A stretch of DNA of 64,000 nt from UBA7703 sp963667195 (GTDB taxonomy: Bacteria; Bacillota; Clostridia; Christensenellales; CAG-138). The notes under the pieces were generated by a model. It was not told the DNA's origin. It made no database searches and saw nothing but the letters and a program-made list of their open reading frames with translations. The position numbers and the translations under genes are program-made. The stretch spans positions 1,674,001 to 1,738,000 of the forward strand of contig OY762962.1 in assembly GCA_963667195.1 (NCBI GenBank), given 5' to 3'. The first letter of the stretch is position 1; the number at the start of each line of letters is the position of its first letter. Shown piece by piece: positions 8,641-17,600 of the stretch.

Positions 8641-9879
8641 ATGTCCAATAAAGCCATTTCGGGTGATGCTTCCGGCCGCGGTGCCGTTGCCGGATACCGT
8701 GTTTCCATTCCCGCGCGTCAGCGTCCCTATACCGAAGAAGAGATCGCGGAAGTCGTCCGCGTGATGCGCGATGTCCCGGGTCAGACCCAGGGCGCGATGC
8801 AGGAGCAGTTTCAGGCGGACTTCAAGGCCTTCACGGGCGCGAACCACGCCTTTGCCGTCGGCAACGCGACGCAGGCGCTGAGCCTTGCCGCAACGCTCTG
8901 CGGCGTGAAGCCCGGCGATGAAGTCATCATTCCCGCTTACACCTTCTGCGCCTCCGCGATTCCCTTTGGCAAAGAGGGCGCGAAGATCGTCTGGTCGGAT
9001 ATCGATCCCGAAACCTGGGTGGTCAGCGTTAAGGATATCGAGCGCAAGATCACGAAGAAAACGAAAGCCATCGTCTGCGTCCACCTGCTGGGCATGCCCT
9101 GCAATATGCCCGCCATCGTGGCTCTCGCGAAAAAGCACAACATCAAGGTCGTCGAAGACTGCGCACAGGCGCTGGACTCCCGCATCAACGGTCAGCACGT
9201 CGGCACGTTTGGCGACTTCGGCTGCTTCAGCTTCCACGGAGCCAAGACCATGACCACGCTTGGCGAGGGCGGCATGCTGACCGTCAAGAGCGACGAGGAC
9301 GCAAAGCTCGTGCCCGGCATCCGTCACAACGGCGTCTGCGGATTCACCTACCCGCGTGAGCGCTACTGGGTGCCCGCGATGAGCAACGTGGACCTCGACA
9401 TCGAAGGCTTCTGGCCGAACAACTTCTGCATCGGCGAGGCACAGTGCGCCCTCGGCAGCATGGAGCTGAAAAACCTCACGAAGTTCTCCAACATGATCAT
9501 CGCGCAGAACGACAAACTCCGTGCGCTGCTGAGCGATGTGCCGGAGATCACCTTCAACAAGATTCCGGAAGGCTACCGCCATGTCCGCCACCAGTACATT
9601 CAGCACTTTGACGGCAGCGCGTTTGGCAAGAACCGCAACGACCTGCTCGACCTGTTGACCACCAAATACGGCATCCGCAGCATCGTGCAGTATTACCCGC
9701 TCTATCGTTACCCGCTCTTCCAGAAGCTTGGCATGGGCGATCATGACTGCCCGGTGCTCGAGAAGTTCTGGGACAATTCCTTCTCCGTTCCGATGTGGTG
9801 CGGCATGGAAGACGAAGTGCTCGTGACCATTGCGGACTCGATCAAGAGCGCCATTGCCGACCTCAAGGCCGCGAAATAA
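8641..9879 (+). CDS. DegT/DnrJ/EryC1/StrS family aminotransferase
   Basis: A 412-residue PLP-dependent aminotransferase of the sugar or cyclitol type. Key positions are visible: GNATQALSLA at about 74-83 for phosphate binding, D173 and Q176 in VEDCAQA for the pyridine ring, and the Schiff-base lysine K202 in SFHGAKTMTTLGEGG. Such enzymes transfer an amino group to a keto sugar, keto-cyclitol or nucleotide-linked sugar. It is the first gene of a six-gene operon and is preceded by a CTGGAGGAAC ribosome site. No nucleotide-sugar gene lies nearby, so a free keto sugar or inosose is more plausible than an NDP-sugar. The substrate is unknown. Confidence 0.92.
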   Translation: MSNKAISGDASGRGAVAGYRVSIPARQRPYTEEEIAEVVRVMRDVPGQTQGAMQEQFQADFKAFTGANHAFAVGNATQALSLAATLCGVKPGDEVIIPAYTFCASAIPFGKEGAKIVWSDIDPETWVVSVKDIERKITKKTKAIVCVHLLGMPCNMPAIVALAKKHNIKVVEDCAQALDSRINGQHVGTFGDFGCFSFHGAKTMTTLGEGGMLTVKSDEDAKLVPGIRHNGVCGFTYPRERYWVPAMSNVDLDIEGFWPNNFCIGEAQCALGSMELKNLTKFSNMIIAQNDKLRALLSDVPEITFNKIPEGYRHVRHQYIQHFDGSAFGKNRNDLLDLLTTKYGIRSIVQYYPLYRYPLFQKLGMGDHDCPVLEKFWDNSFSVPMWCGMEDEVLVTIADSIKSAIADLKAAK

Positions 9880-9901
9880 GCGGACAAAGGAGAACACGAC
9901 T

Positions 9902-10798
9902 ATGATTCAAAAGCCGGTGACGGGCGGCGTGCTTGTGCCCGCCTGCTCCCCCTGCGACGCGCAGGATCGCTTTCTCGAGACGGCGTTTGCGGACATGCTC
10001 GAGATGGGCATGCGCGAACCGCTGGACGGGGCGTATCTTTGCGGCGGCACGGGAGACGGCATGAAAATGCGTCTCGAGGAGCGAAAAGCAGCAGCCGAAA
10101 TCGGCATTGAAATCTGCCACCGGCACGGAAAATCCGCGCTGGTGCAGGTAGGCGCTTATACGATGCGCGACGCGCTGGAGCTCGCGCGGCATGCGGCGAA
10201 GAGCGGGGCGGACGGGGTCTCTACCGTCCCGCTCTCCGGCGCCGGCCATGCGCAGCAGATGCAGTATTACCGCGCACTGAGTGAGTCTGCGGGAATCCCG
10301 CTGATTCTCTACTATATGCCGCAGCCGGGCGTGAGCTTTTCTCTGAACGAAGTGCTCGAAACGCTGATGGTGCCGGGGGTTACCGGCATCAAATCCTCCA
10401 CCAACGACTTTTTCTTTACTCAGCAGCTGATCGCGGAAAAACCGCAGGGCATCGCTGTCTTCAACGGCAAGGACGAATACCTTGCTCCCGCCGTGATCCA
10501 CGGCGCGGACGGCGGCATCGGCATGTGGGCGACGGTGTTCCCCAAGGCCTACGCGGGCATCTACCGTGCCGCGAAGGCGGGCGAGCTGGCGCGCGCGTTC
10601 GCGATTCAGGGCGACCTCAACGCGCTTTGCGTCATCGTGATGCGGCGGGGACTGCTGCAGAGCTTTGCCTGCATCCTCCACGAGTTGGGGATGCACGATC
10701 GGGTGTTTCGCGCACCCGCGCCGCAGTATGACGCGACATTTGCGGGCGCTTTTCTTGCGGAAGCAAGGCCGCTCATCGAGCGCCTCCGCGCCGTGTAA
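9902..10798 (+). CDS. dihydrodipicolinate synthase/N-acetylneuraminate lyase family protein
   Basis: A 298-residue class I aldolase of the DapA/NanA fold. The Schiff-base lysine is K164 in GVTGIKSSTNDF and the catalytic tyrosine is Y138 in ILYYMPQPG; the GGTGDG motif near residues 48-53 replaces the GTTGE of DapA. The ATG at 9902 is chosen because it follows an AAGGAG site. Given the neighbouring aminotransferase and hydroxyacid dehydrogenase, it more likely adds or releases pyruvate on a sugar-acid substrate than makes lysine. It may also be a KDG-type or 4-hydroxy-2-oxoglutarate-type aldolase. Confidence 0.88.
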   Translation: MIQKPVTGGVLVPACSPCDAQDRFLETAFADMLEMGMREPLDGAYLCGGTGDGMKMRLEERKAAAEIGIEICHRHGKSALVQVGAYTMRDALELARHAAKSGADGVSTVPLSGAGHAQQMQYYRALSESAGIPLILYYMPQPGVSFSLNEVLETLMVPGVTGIKSSTNDFFFTQQLIAEKPQGIAVFNGKDEYLAPAVIHGADGGIGMWATVFPKAYAGIYRAAKAGELARAFAIQGDLNALCVIVMRRGLLQSFACILHELGMHDRVFRAPAPQYDATFAGAFLAEARPLIERLRAV

Positions 10799-10826
10799 TT
10801 AATTTTTAGAAGGGAACGAACGAGAG

Positions 10827-11735
10827 ATGAATCGAATTCCGAAAACAGAGATTTCCGTGTCCCCGGTGACGCTGGGCACGATGACATTTGGCTCTCCCGT
10901 CGCGTTTGACGACGCGGTGAAGCTCACGCAATACGCGCTTTCGCACGGCATCAACCACATCGACACCGCGAACATGTACGAAGGCTATAACCGCGTTGCG
11001 GGCAGCGCGGGCGGCGTAGCCGAGGAGATCGTCGGCGCCGCCATCCACGGCATGCCGCGCGGCAACGTGATCGTCTCCACCAAGGTCGGCATGAAAGTTG
11101 GCCAAGAGCCGGAGGACGAGGGCACCAGCGCAAAGGCGATTGAAAAGCAGCTGAACGCGAGCCTCAAGCGCCTCAGGACGGACTATATCGATCTTTATTA
11201 TCTGCACCGCTTCGACGGCAACGTCCCCGCGGAGGAGATTCTCCGCGCGCTGCAAAAGGCCGTATACGCGGGCAAGATTCGCTACTATGGCGTGAGCAAC
11301 TACTCGGCCGAGCAGCTCCGCGCGCTCTTGACCGCCGCGGACGAGCTGAATCTGCCGCGCCCGGTCGTCTGCCAGCCGCCGCTGAGCATGCTCAAGCAGG
11401 ACGCGCTGAGTGAGCTCATTCCCCTCTGCGCGGCGGAGGACATCGCCGTGATTCCGTACCAGATCTATCAGGGCGGCTTACTCACCGGCAAGTACCAGCG
11501 CGGTATGGAACCCCCGAAGGGCTCCCGCGCGGAAGAAAAGCCCGCGTGGCTTGCTTCGCCGGACGACGCGCTCTATGATAAGCTAGAGGCGATTGAAGCA
11601 GGCGCAAAAGCGCGCGGCATTTCGATGAGCGCCTACGCCCTGCGCTGGACGCTGGAGCAGCCCGCCGTGGTCTCCGCCATCGTCGGCGTCAAGAGCGAAA
11701 AACAGTTGGACGACGCGGTTGCCGCGATCGGCTGA
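10827..11735 (+). CDS. aldo/keto reductase
   Basis: This 302-residue TIM-barrel oxidoreductase uses NAD(P)H to interconvert a carbonyl and an alcohol. The catalytic tetrad is present: D46, Y51, K86 and H127 (DTANMYEGY, STKVG, YYLHRFD). The C-terminal cofactor segment IVGVKSEKQLDDAVAAI is typical. It is the third gene of the operon, and its likely task is to make or remove the keto group used by the aminotransferase. The exact substrate is not known. Confidence 0.92.
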   Translation: MNRIPKTEISVSPVTLGTMTFGSPVAFDDAVKLTQYALSHGINHIDTANMYEGYNRVAGSAGGVAEEIVGAAIHGMPRGNVIVSTKVGMKVGQEPEDEGTSAKAIEKQLNASLKRLRTDYIDLYYLHRFDGNVPAEEILRALQKAVYAGKIRYYGVSNYSAEQLRALLTAADELNLPRPVVCQPPLSMLKQDALSELIPLCAAEDIAVIPYQIYQGGLLTGKYQRGMEPPKGSRAEEKPAWLASPDDALYDKLEAIEAGAKARGISMSAYALRWTLEQPAVVSAIVGVKSEKQLDDAVAAIG

Positions 11736-11763
11736 GCAACAGAACAAGAAAAGGAGAGCTGTT

Positions 11764-12666
11764 ATGAAGACAGTCACCTATCAGGACGCGCTGAGGGGCT
11801 TCCGCGCCGTTGGAATTGAGCCGGGGGACACCGTTCTGCTGCAATCCGCCATGCGCCCGTTTGGCTTTGTGGAAGGCGCGGGCAAGGCAATCGGCGAGGC
11901 GCTGTATGAGGCGTTGGGTAAGGACGCGGGCACGCTGGTTGCCCCGGCGTTCTGCTTTATCCACGAGGTGCAGGAGCACCCCGTGATCGATCCTGTCAAC
12001 GATAAGTCCGAGATGGGCGCCATCAGCGAGGCGATCCGCCATTTTCCGGGAGCAAAACGCAGCGTAGCCTACCGCCACAGCTTCTCCGCCGTCGGAAAAA
12101 ACGCGGAGATGATCACGAACGTCGATCCCGCGATCTCTGTTTTTGACCTCAGGAGCGCGTTTGGCAAGATGCTCGCGCTGGATACCAAGGTTGTTCTCGC
12201 GGGCGTGACCTACGTCAACTCCACGAGCCACCACTTCGGCCAATACTTAGCGCAGGTGCCGGATCGTCACACGATCGAGCGGCAGGTGACCCTGCGTCAT
12301 GCGGACGGCACGCTCGAAGAGCGCATGATGATGGACTATCAGCCGAGGCCCACGACATCGGGGGACTATTATGAGTTTCCGTATGATTTCAACAAGCTGG
12401 GGCTCTGGATGGAGCAGCGGGGAATGGTCAGGATTTCGACCATCGGCAACGCGGTCATCCGTAGTTTCCGCATGCGCGACCTCATCGATCTCGTGCTGAC
12501 ACGTTATCCCGTCGATCAGTGGATCTTCTTTGAGGATGAAAAGCCCGTCGATCTGCCGTTTGGCAAGAACGCCACGCGGGATTATGTGGATGAAGCGGGC
12601 CGCGAGGACACTGCGATTTGGGCAGTGGTCGATCCGGAGGAAATCTGTGATCGAAGCAAGAAGTAA
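11764..12666 (+). CDS. AAC(3)-like N-acetyltransferase
   Basis: A 300-residue member of the aminoglycoside 3-N-acetyltransferase (YokD-type) fold, which uses acetyl-CoA to acylate an amino group. Family features are the opening GIEPGDTVLLQSAMRPFGFV, the DAGTLVAPAFCFIHE strand, and the histidine-bearing YRHSFSAVGKNAE segment. The ATG at 11764 follows AAAAGGAGAG. Its place in an operon after a sugar aminotransferase suggests it acetylates an amino sugar or aminocyclitol made or broken down there, not necessarily an antibiotic. A hairpin follows the stop. Confidence 0.85.
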   Translation: MKTVTYQDALRGFRAVGIEPGDTVLLQSAMRPFGFVEGAGKAIGEALYEALGKDAGTLVAPAFCFIHEVQEHPVIDPVNDKSEMGAISEAIRHFPGAKRSVAYRHSFSAVGKNAEMITNVDPAISVFDLRSAFGKMLALDTKVVLAGVTYVNSTSHHFGQYLAQVPDRHTIERQVTLRHADGTLEERMMMDYQPRPTTSGDYYEFPYDFNKLGLWMEQRGMVRISTIGNAVIRSFRMRDLIDLVLTRYPVDQWIFFEDEKPVDLPFGKNATRDYVDEAGREDTAIWAVVDPEEICDRSKK

Positions 12667-12698
12667 TTCTGTTTCCACAATGTAAGATACCAAAATGA

Positions 12699-12725
12699 CC
12701 CAAACGATGATAAAATTCGTTTGGG
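12699..12725 (+). promoter_or_regulatory. intercistronic hairpin inside the operon
   Basis: A perfect 9-bp inverted repeat CCCAAACGA/TCGTTTGGG with a 9-base loop sits between the acetyltransferase and the dehydrogenase. No T-tract follows, so it is more likely an mRNA stabiliser or an operator than a terminator. Confidence 0.5.
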
Positions 12726-12752
12726 CCAATTCCGTTTGAAGGAGAAAAGAGC

Positions 12753-13709
12753 ATGAAAATTGTCGTTTTAGATGGCTTTACACTCAATCCCGGAGACCTG
12801 AGCTGGGGCGGACTCGAAGCACTCGGTTCGGTCACGGTTTATGACCGCACACCCAAGGAAGAGATCATCTCCCGCATTGGTGACGCGGACGCGATCCTCA
12901 CGAATAAAACGCCGATCTCGGCGGAGACGCTGGCTGCCTGCCCAAGCGTGAAATACATCGGCGTGCTGGCGACGGGCTATAACGTCGTGGATACGGCTGC
13001 TGCCAAGGAGCGCAGCATTCCCGTTTGCAACATTCCCACCTATGGCACCGCCGCCGTGGGACAGTTTGCCATCGCGATGCTGCTGGAAATCTGCCACCAC
13101 GTTGCGCACCACAGCGACGCCGTGCATGAAGGTCGCTGGAGCAGCAACGTCGACTGGTGCTTCTGGGACTATCCGCTCATCGAGCTGGAAGGCAAGACCA
13201 TGGGCATCATCGGCTTTGGACGCATCGGCCAGCGCACGGGCGAGATCGCAAAAGCGCTCGGCATGCGCGTGCTGGCGTTCGACGCGTACCAAAGCGACGC
13301 GGGAAAAGCCATCGCGAGCTACGTTGACCTCGACACACTGCTGCGGGAATCCGACGTGATCAGCCTGCATTGCCCGCTGTTCCCGGAGACGAAGGGCATC
13401 GTAAACAAAGCCTCCATCGCGAAGATGAAGGACGGTGTGATCCTGCTCAACAACAGCCGTGGGCCGCTCATCGTGGAGCAAGATTTAGCCGACGCGCTCA
13501 ACAGTGGCAAGGTGTTTGCGGCCGGGTTGGACGTGGTTTCCGAGGAGCCGATCAAGGACAATAACCCGCTGCTGACCGCGAAGAACTGCATCATCACGCC
13601 GCACATCAGCTGGGCGCCGAAAGAAAGCCGCCAGCGCCTGATGGATGCCGCCGTGGCAAATCTTGCCGCCTGGAGCTCCGGAAAAGCGCAAAACGTGGTG
13701 AACCCGTGA
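12753..13709 (+). CDS. D-2-hydroxyacid dehydrogenase
   Basis: A 318-residue NAD(P)-dependent dehydrogenase of the glycerate/phosphoglycerate dehydrogenase family. The Rossmann motif GFGRIGQ lies at 154-160, with catalytic R236 (NNSRGPL), E265 (SEEP) and H284 (PHISW). It would reduce a 2-keto acid such as hydroxypyruvate to a D-2-hydroxy acid or the reverse. The AAGGAG site is 8 bases upstream. It is the fifth operon gene and overlaps the transporter start by 4 bases (GTGA). The pyruvate-type chemistry of the DapA-like gene in the same operon would supply a 2-keto acid. Confidence 0.92.
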   Translation: MKIVVLDGFTLNPGDLSWGGLEALGSVTVYDRTPKEEIISRIGDADAILTNKTPISAETLAACPSVKYIGVLATGYNVVDTAAAKERSIPVCNIPTYGTAAVGQFAIAMLLEICHHVAHHSDAVHEGRWSSNVDWCFWDYPLIELEGKTMGIIGFGRIGQRTGEIAKALGMRVLAFDAYQSDAGKAIASYVDLDTLLRESDVISLHCPLFPETKGIVNKASIAKMKDGVILLNNSRGPLIVEQDLADALNSGKVFAAGLDVVSEEPIKDNNPLLTAKNCIITPHISWAPKESRQRLMDAAVANLAAWSSGKAQNVVNP

Positions 13710-14623
13710 CAGATACTCGCTCAATGAAGCTCAAAGGCGTGCTGTTTTCCGTGCTTTCGGCAATGATCTTCGGCACGTCGCCAATCTTTTTTAAAACGAT
13801 TGCCGCAACCGGCATCAACACCACCACACAGGTGGTGCTGCGCTCGATTGTCACGATGGCGCTTGCCGCCGTGCTCGCGGGCGTGAAAAAGCAGCCGATT
13901 TTGCTCAAAGGGCGTCTGCTCTTCGACGCGATGATGGCGTTTGTGCTGGGGCAGGGGCTGACCGCGATCCTGCTCAACTCGTCCTACGCCTACCTGCCCG
14001 CGGGCATGTCCACCTCGCTGCATTTTGTGTATCCCTCGGTCGTGATGCTCGCGTGTGTACTGCTCTTTCGGGAGAAGATCAATCTGCCGAAGCTTTTCGC
14101 GCTGCTACTGAGCATATTCGCCATCATGCTGATGACCAACACCAGCGTAAACGGGCAGATCGTCGGCATCATCCTCGCGGTCGGATCGGGCTGCAGCTAT
14201 GCGTTTTACATCCTCTATCTGGATCGAACGTCGCTCAAGGACATCCCCGTTTGGACGTTTGCGTTCTGGAGCTCGCTCGGCTGCCTGATTGCGGCGGCTG
14301 GGTTGGGACTTTCGACGGGCACGCTGGACGTCTCCGGCGCGACGGTCAAGGGCGTATCGCTCCTGATGCTCATGGTGCCGCTGCAGAGCGTACTCGCGGT
14401 GCGGCTCTTCCAGCTCGGCGTGCGGTATTCCGGCTCGACTGCCGCGTCGCTGCTGAGCACGATGGAACCCGTGACCAGCACAATTCTCGGCATGCTGATT
14501 CTGCACGAGGCGATGGACGCAAAGAAGCTCATCGGCTGCGCAGCGATTGTGCTGAGTGTCATCCTCGTCGTCTTCGGCACCCAACGCATCGAAAAGGCGC
14601 AAAAGCCAGTACAACTTTCGTAA
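13706..14623 (+). CDS. EamA (DMT superfamily) transporter
   Basis: A 305-residue protein with ten predicted transmembrane helices arranged as two EamA repeats, the second starting near GIILAVGSGCSYAFYILYL. The GTG at 13706 overlaps the previous stop, indicating translational coupling; an ATG six codons later is the alternative start. DMT transporters export amino acids and other small metabolites. As last gene of the operon it probably moves the pathway's substrate or product. The lysine-rich tail (RIEKAQKPVQLS) is cytoplasmic. Confidence 0.88.
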   Translation: MTDTRSMKLKGVLFSVLSAMIFGTSPIFFKTIAATGINTTTQVVLRSIVTMALAAVLAGVKKQPILLKGRLLFDAMMAFVLGQGLTAILLNSSYAYLPAGMSTSLHFVYPSVVMLACVLLFREKINLPKLFALLLSIFAIMLMTNTSVNGQIVGIILAVGSGCSYAFYILYLDRTSLKDIPVWTFAFWSSLGCLIAAAGLGLSTGTLDVSGATVKGVSLLMLMVPLQSVLAVRLFQLGVRYSGSTAASLLSTMEPVTSTILGMLILHEAMDAKKLIGCAAIVLSVILVVFGTQRIEKAQKPVQLS

Positions 14624-14643
14624 ATCGCTCACAAAAGAAAAAA

Positions 14644-14668
14644 GGAGTTGCCGTTTTCCGGCAGCTCC
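14644..14668. terminator. bidirectional terminator between the operon and purL
   Basis: The stem GGAGTTGCCG/CGGCAGCTCC has one G-T pair. It is flanked by an A-rich tract on the left and a T-rich tract on the right, so it ends both converging operons. Confidence 0.85.
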
Positions 14669-14696
14669 TATTTTGTTGCTTGTTTTGTGGTTTTAT

Positions 14697-17600
14697 TTAG
14701 GCGAAATATCGCACTGCGGACTCGAACAGGCGCATGTCGAAGTCTCCGGGCACGTTTTGATACAGCCCCGCACCGATGCGCTCGCTGTGTCCCATCTTGC
14801 CGAGGATGCGCCCGTCCGGCGAGGTGATCGCCTCGACCGCCGCCAGAGAGCCGTTTGGGTTACAGCGCACGTCCATTGTGGGATTACCATGCTCGTCCAC
14901 ATATTGCGCGGCAATATGCCCGCTCTCCGCGAGGTCACGAAGCAGTTCCGCCTCGCAAAGGAAGCGACCTTCGCCATGCGAAACCGGCATGGAGTAGATG
15001 TTTCCCGCGCCCGCGAGCATCAACCACGGCGAGCGGTCGGAGGTCACGCGCGTGCGTACAAGCCGCGATTGATGCCGCCCGATTGCGTTGAATGTTAACG
15101 TCGGCATCGCGGAGGACGGCTCCACAATGCGCCCGTACGGCACAAGCCCGAGTTTGATGAGTGCCTGAAAACCGTTGCAGATTCCGAGCACGAGGCCGTC
15201 CCGCTCGTCGATGAGGCGCATGAGCGCGCCGGATGCAATCGGGTTACGCAAAAACGCGGTGATGAACTTTCCGCTGCCGTCCGGCTCGTCTCCGTTGGAG
15301 AAGCCGCCGGGCAGGAACAATCCCTGCGCCTGATCCAGCTTTGCCGCAAACGCACGGAGGGATTGGTCAATCGCGCCAGAGGACGCGGTTTGCAGCACAA
15401 ACACGTCCGCAACCGCTCCCGCGCGCTCCACCGCGCGGGCGGACTCGTATTCGCAGTTTGTTCCCGGGAAGACGGGGATCACGAAGTGCGGCCTCGCGAT
15501 GCCGCGCGTGCGCGGCTTCACGCGCTCGCTTGCGTGAAACACGGATATTTCCGGCAAAGTGTTCTCGTTACTCGTGCGCGTCGAAAAAATCTCCTCAAGA
15601 GTGCTTTCGTATGCGTGTTCCAACTGCCGCAGATCGATAGTTTCTTCGCGCCAGAGGATCCGGCTTTCTTCAAGCGTTTCGCCCAGCGTCGTGCCGAGGG
15701 TCTCGCCTTGCGCGAGCTCCACGACAAACGCGCCGAGTCGCGGCGCAAACAGTTCTTCCTGTGTAAGAGCTTCATCAAAACAGAATCCCAGCCCGTTGCC
15801 GAGGCACATCTTGAATACCGCCTCCGCGACGCCGCCTCTGCCGAGCGCGTAGACCGCGCGGGCGCGCTTGCTTGCGATGAGGTCGTGTATCTGCGAGAGC
15901 AGCGCGTTCATCGAGCCTGATTCCGGCAGCCCATCCGCGCGCAACTCTGGCGTGAGCAGCGCGACGCGGGAACCTGCCGTTTTGAATTCCGGTGAGCAGA
16001 GCGCGGAAGCGTCCGCCACCGCGAGCGCGAAGCTGACCAGCGTCGGCGGCACATCCAGCGCCTCAAACGAGCCGCTCATGCTGTCCTTGCCGCCGATGGC
16101 AGCTACATTGAAGTCGAGCTGCGCCTGCATCGCGCCAAGCAGCGCGGCGGCAGGCTTACCCCAGCGGGAGGCATCCCGGCCGGGCTTGCCGAAATATTCC
16201 TGAAAGCTCAGGTACCGTTCACCAAGCGGCGCGCCGGTTGCGGCGAGCTTACAAAGCGAGCCGACCACGGCGGCATATCCGCCCGTGTAAGGCGAGGCTT
16301 CGGAGATCAGCGGGTCATACCCCCACGCCATCAGCGTGCAGGCATCTGTTACCCCACTTGTGAGCGGCAGCTTTGCCGCCATCGCCTGCGCGGGCGTGAG
16401 CTGGCGCGCGCCGCCGAATGGCATCAGCGCGGTATACGCGCCCACCGTGGAGTCAAAACGTTCGCTTAAGCCCCGCTTGGAGCAGATATTCGGGTCGGCG
16501 ACCAGCGCGCGGTAACGCGCAAAGAAGTCGCCGTCCTCTGCCGTAGATTTAGCTGCTTTCGGCGGTTCAACGTGTACGCGCGCGTGCTTCTGTGCGCCAT
16601 TGCTGTCGATAAAGCTTCGTTGAATGTCTACGATTCGCTCCCCGCGCCAATCCATGGTCAAACGCGGTTCTTCGGTGATGCGTGCAACCGTTGTCGCCTG
16701 CAGGTTTTCCGCCTCGGCGAGCGCGATAAAACGCGCGACGTCACCGCTTTCGACCACGACCGCCATGCGCTCCTGCGACTCGCTGATGGCAAGCTCGGTT
16801 CCGTTGAGGCCTTCATATTTCACGGGAACGCGATCGAGATCGACCGCGACGCCGTCCGCGAGTTCGCCGATGGCGACGGATACCCCGCCCGCGCCAAAGT
16901 CGTTGCAACGCTTGATGAGCAGCGCCGCTTCGGGATTGCGAAACAATCGCTGGAGCTTTCGCTCCTCCGGCGCGTTGCCTTTTTGCACCTCCGCGCCGCA
17001 TTGCGCGAGGGAATCGGATGAATGCGCCTTGGAGGAACCAGTCGCGCCGCCGCAGCCGTCGCGTCCCGTCTTGCCGCCGAGCAGCAACACGACGTCTCCC
17101 GCGGAAGGCACCTCGCGGCGGACGTTTTTCGCGGGTGCAGCACCCACCACCGCGCCGATCTCCATGCGCTTTGCGACAAATCCCTCGTGATAAATCTCGT
17201 CCACAAGCCCGGTCGCAAGACCGATCTGGTTGCCGTAAGAGCTGTAGCCCGCGGCTGCGGTGGTGACGATCTTTCGCTGCGGCAGTTTGCCGGGCAGCGT
17301 CTCGGCATACGGTTTTCGCGGGTCACCGGCTCCGGTGAGGCGCATCGCCTGATAGACGAACGATCTACCGGAGAGCGGATCGCGAATTGCGCCGCCGATG
17401 CAGGTTGCCGCGCCGCCGAAGGGTTCGATCTCAGTCGGGTGGTTGTGCGTTTCGTTTTTAAAGAGCACGAGCCAGTCCTGCGGCTTGCCGTCGACCGCAA
17501 TCGTGGTCTTGACCGTGCAGGCGTTGATCTCGTCGGATTCGTCGAGATTCGGGAGTTTGCCCTCGCGTTTGAGCCACTTTGCGGCAATCGTCGCCATGTC

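Noticed and set aside
8176..9897. 573-codon open frame on the minus strand opposite the DegT aminotransferase
   Set aside because: It is a shadow of the GC-rich codons of the real plus-strand gene and contains no recognisable domain; it also spans the divergent promoter region.
11764..12666. AAC(3)-like gene as an antibiotic-resistance determinant
   Set aside because: It lies inside a metabolic operon with a sugar aminotransferase and a dedicated regulator, and lacks any mobile-element context.
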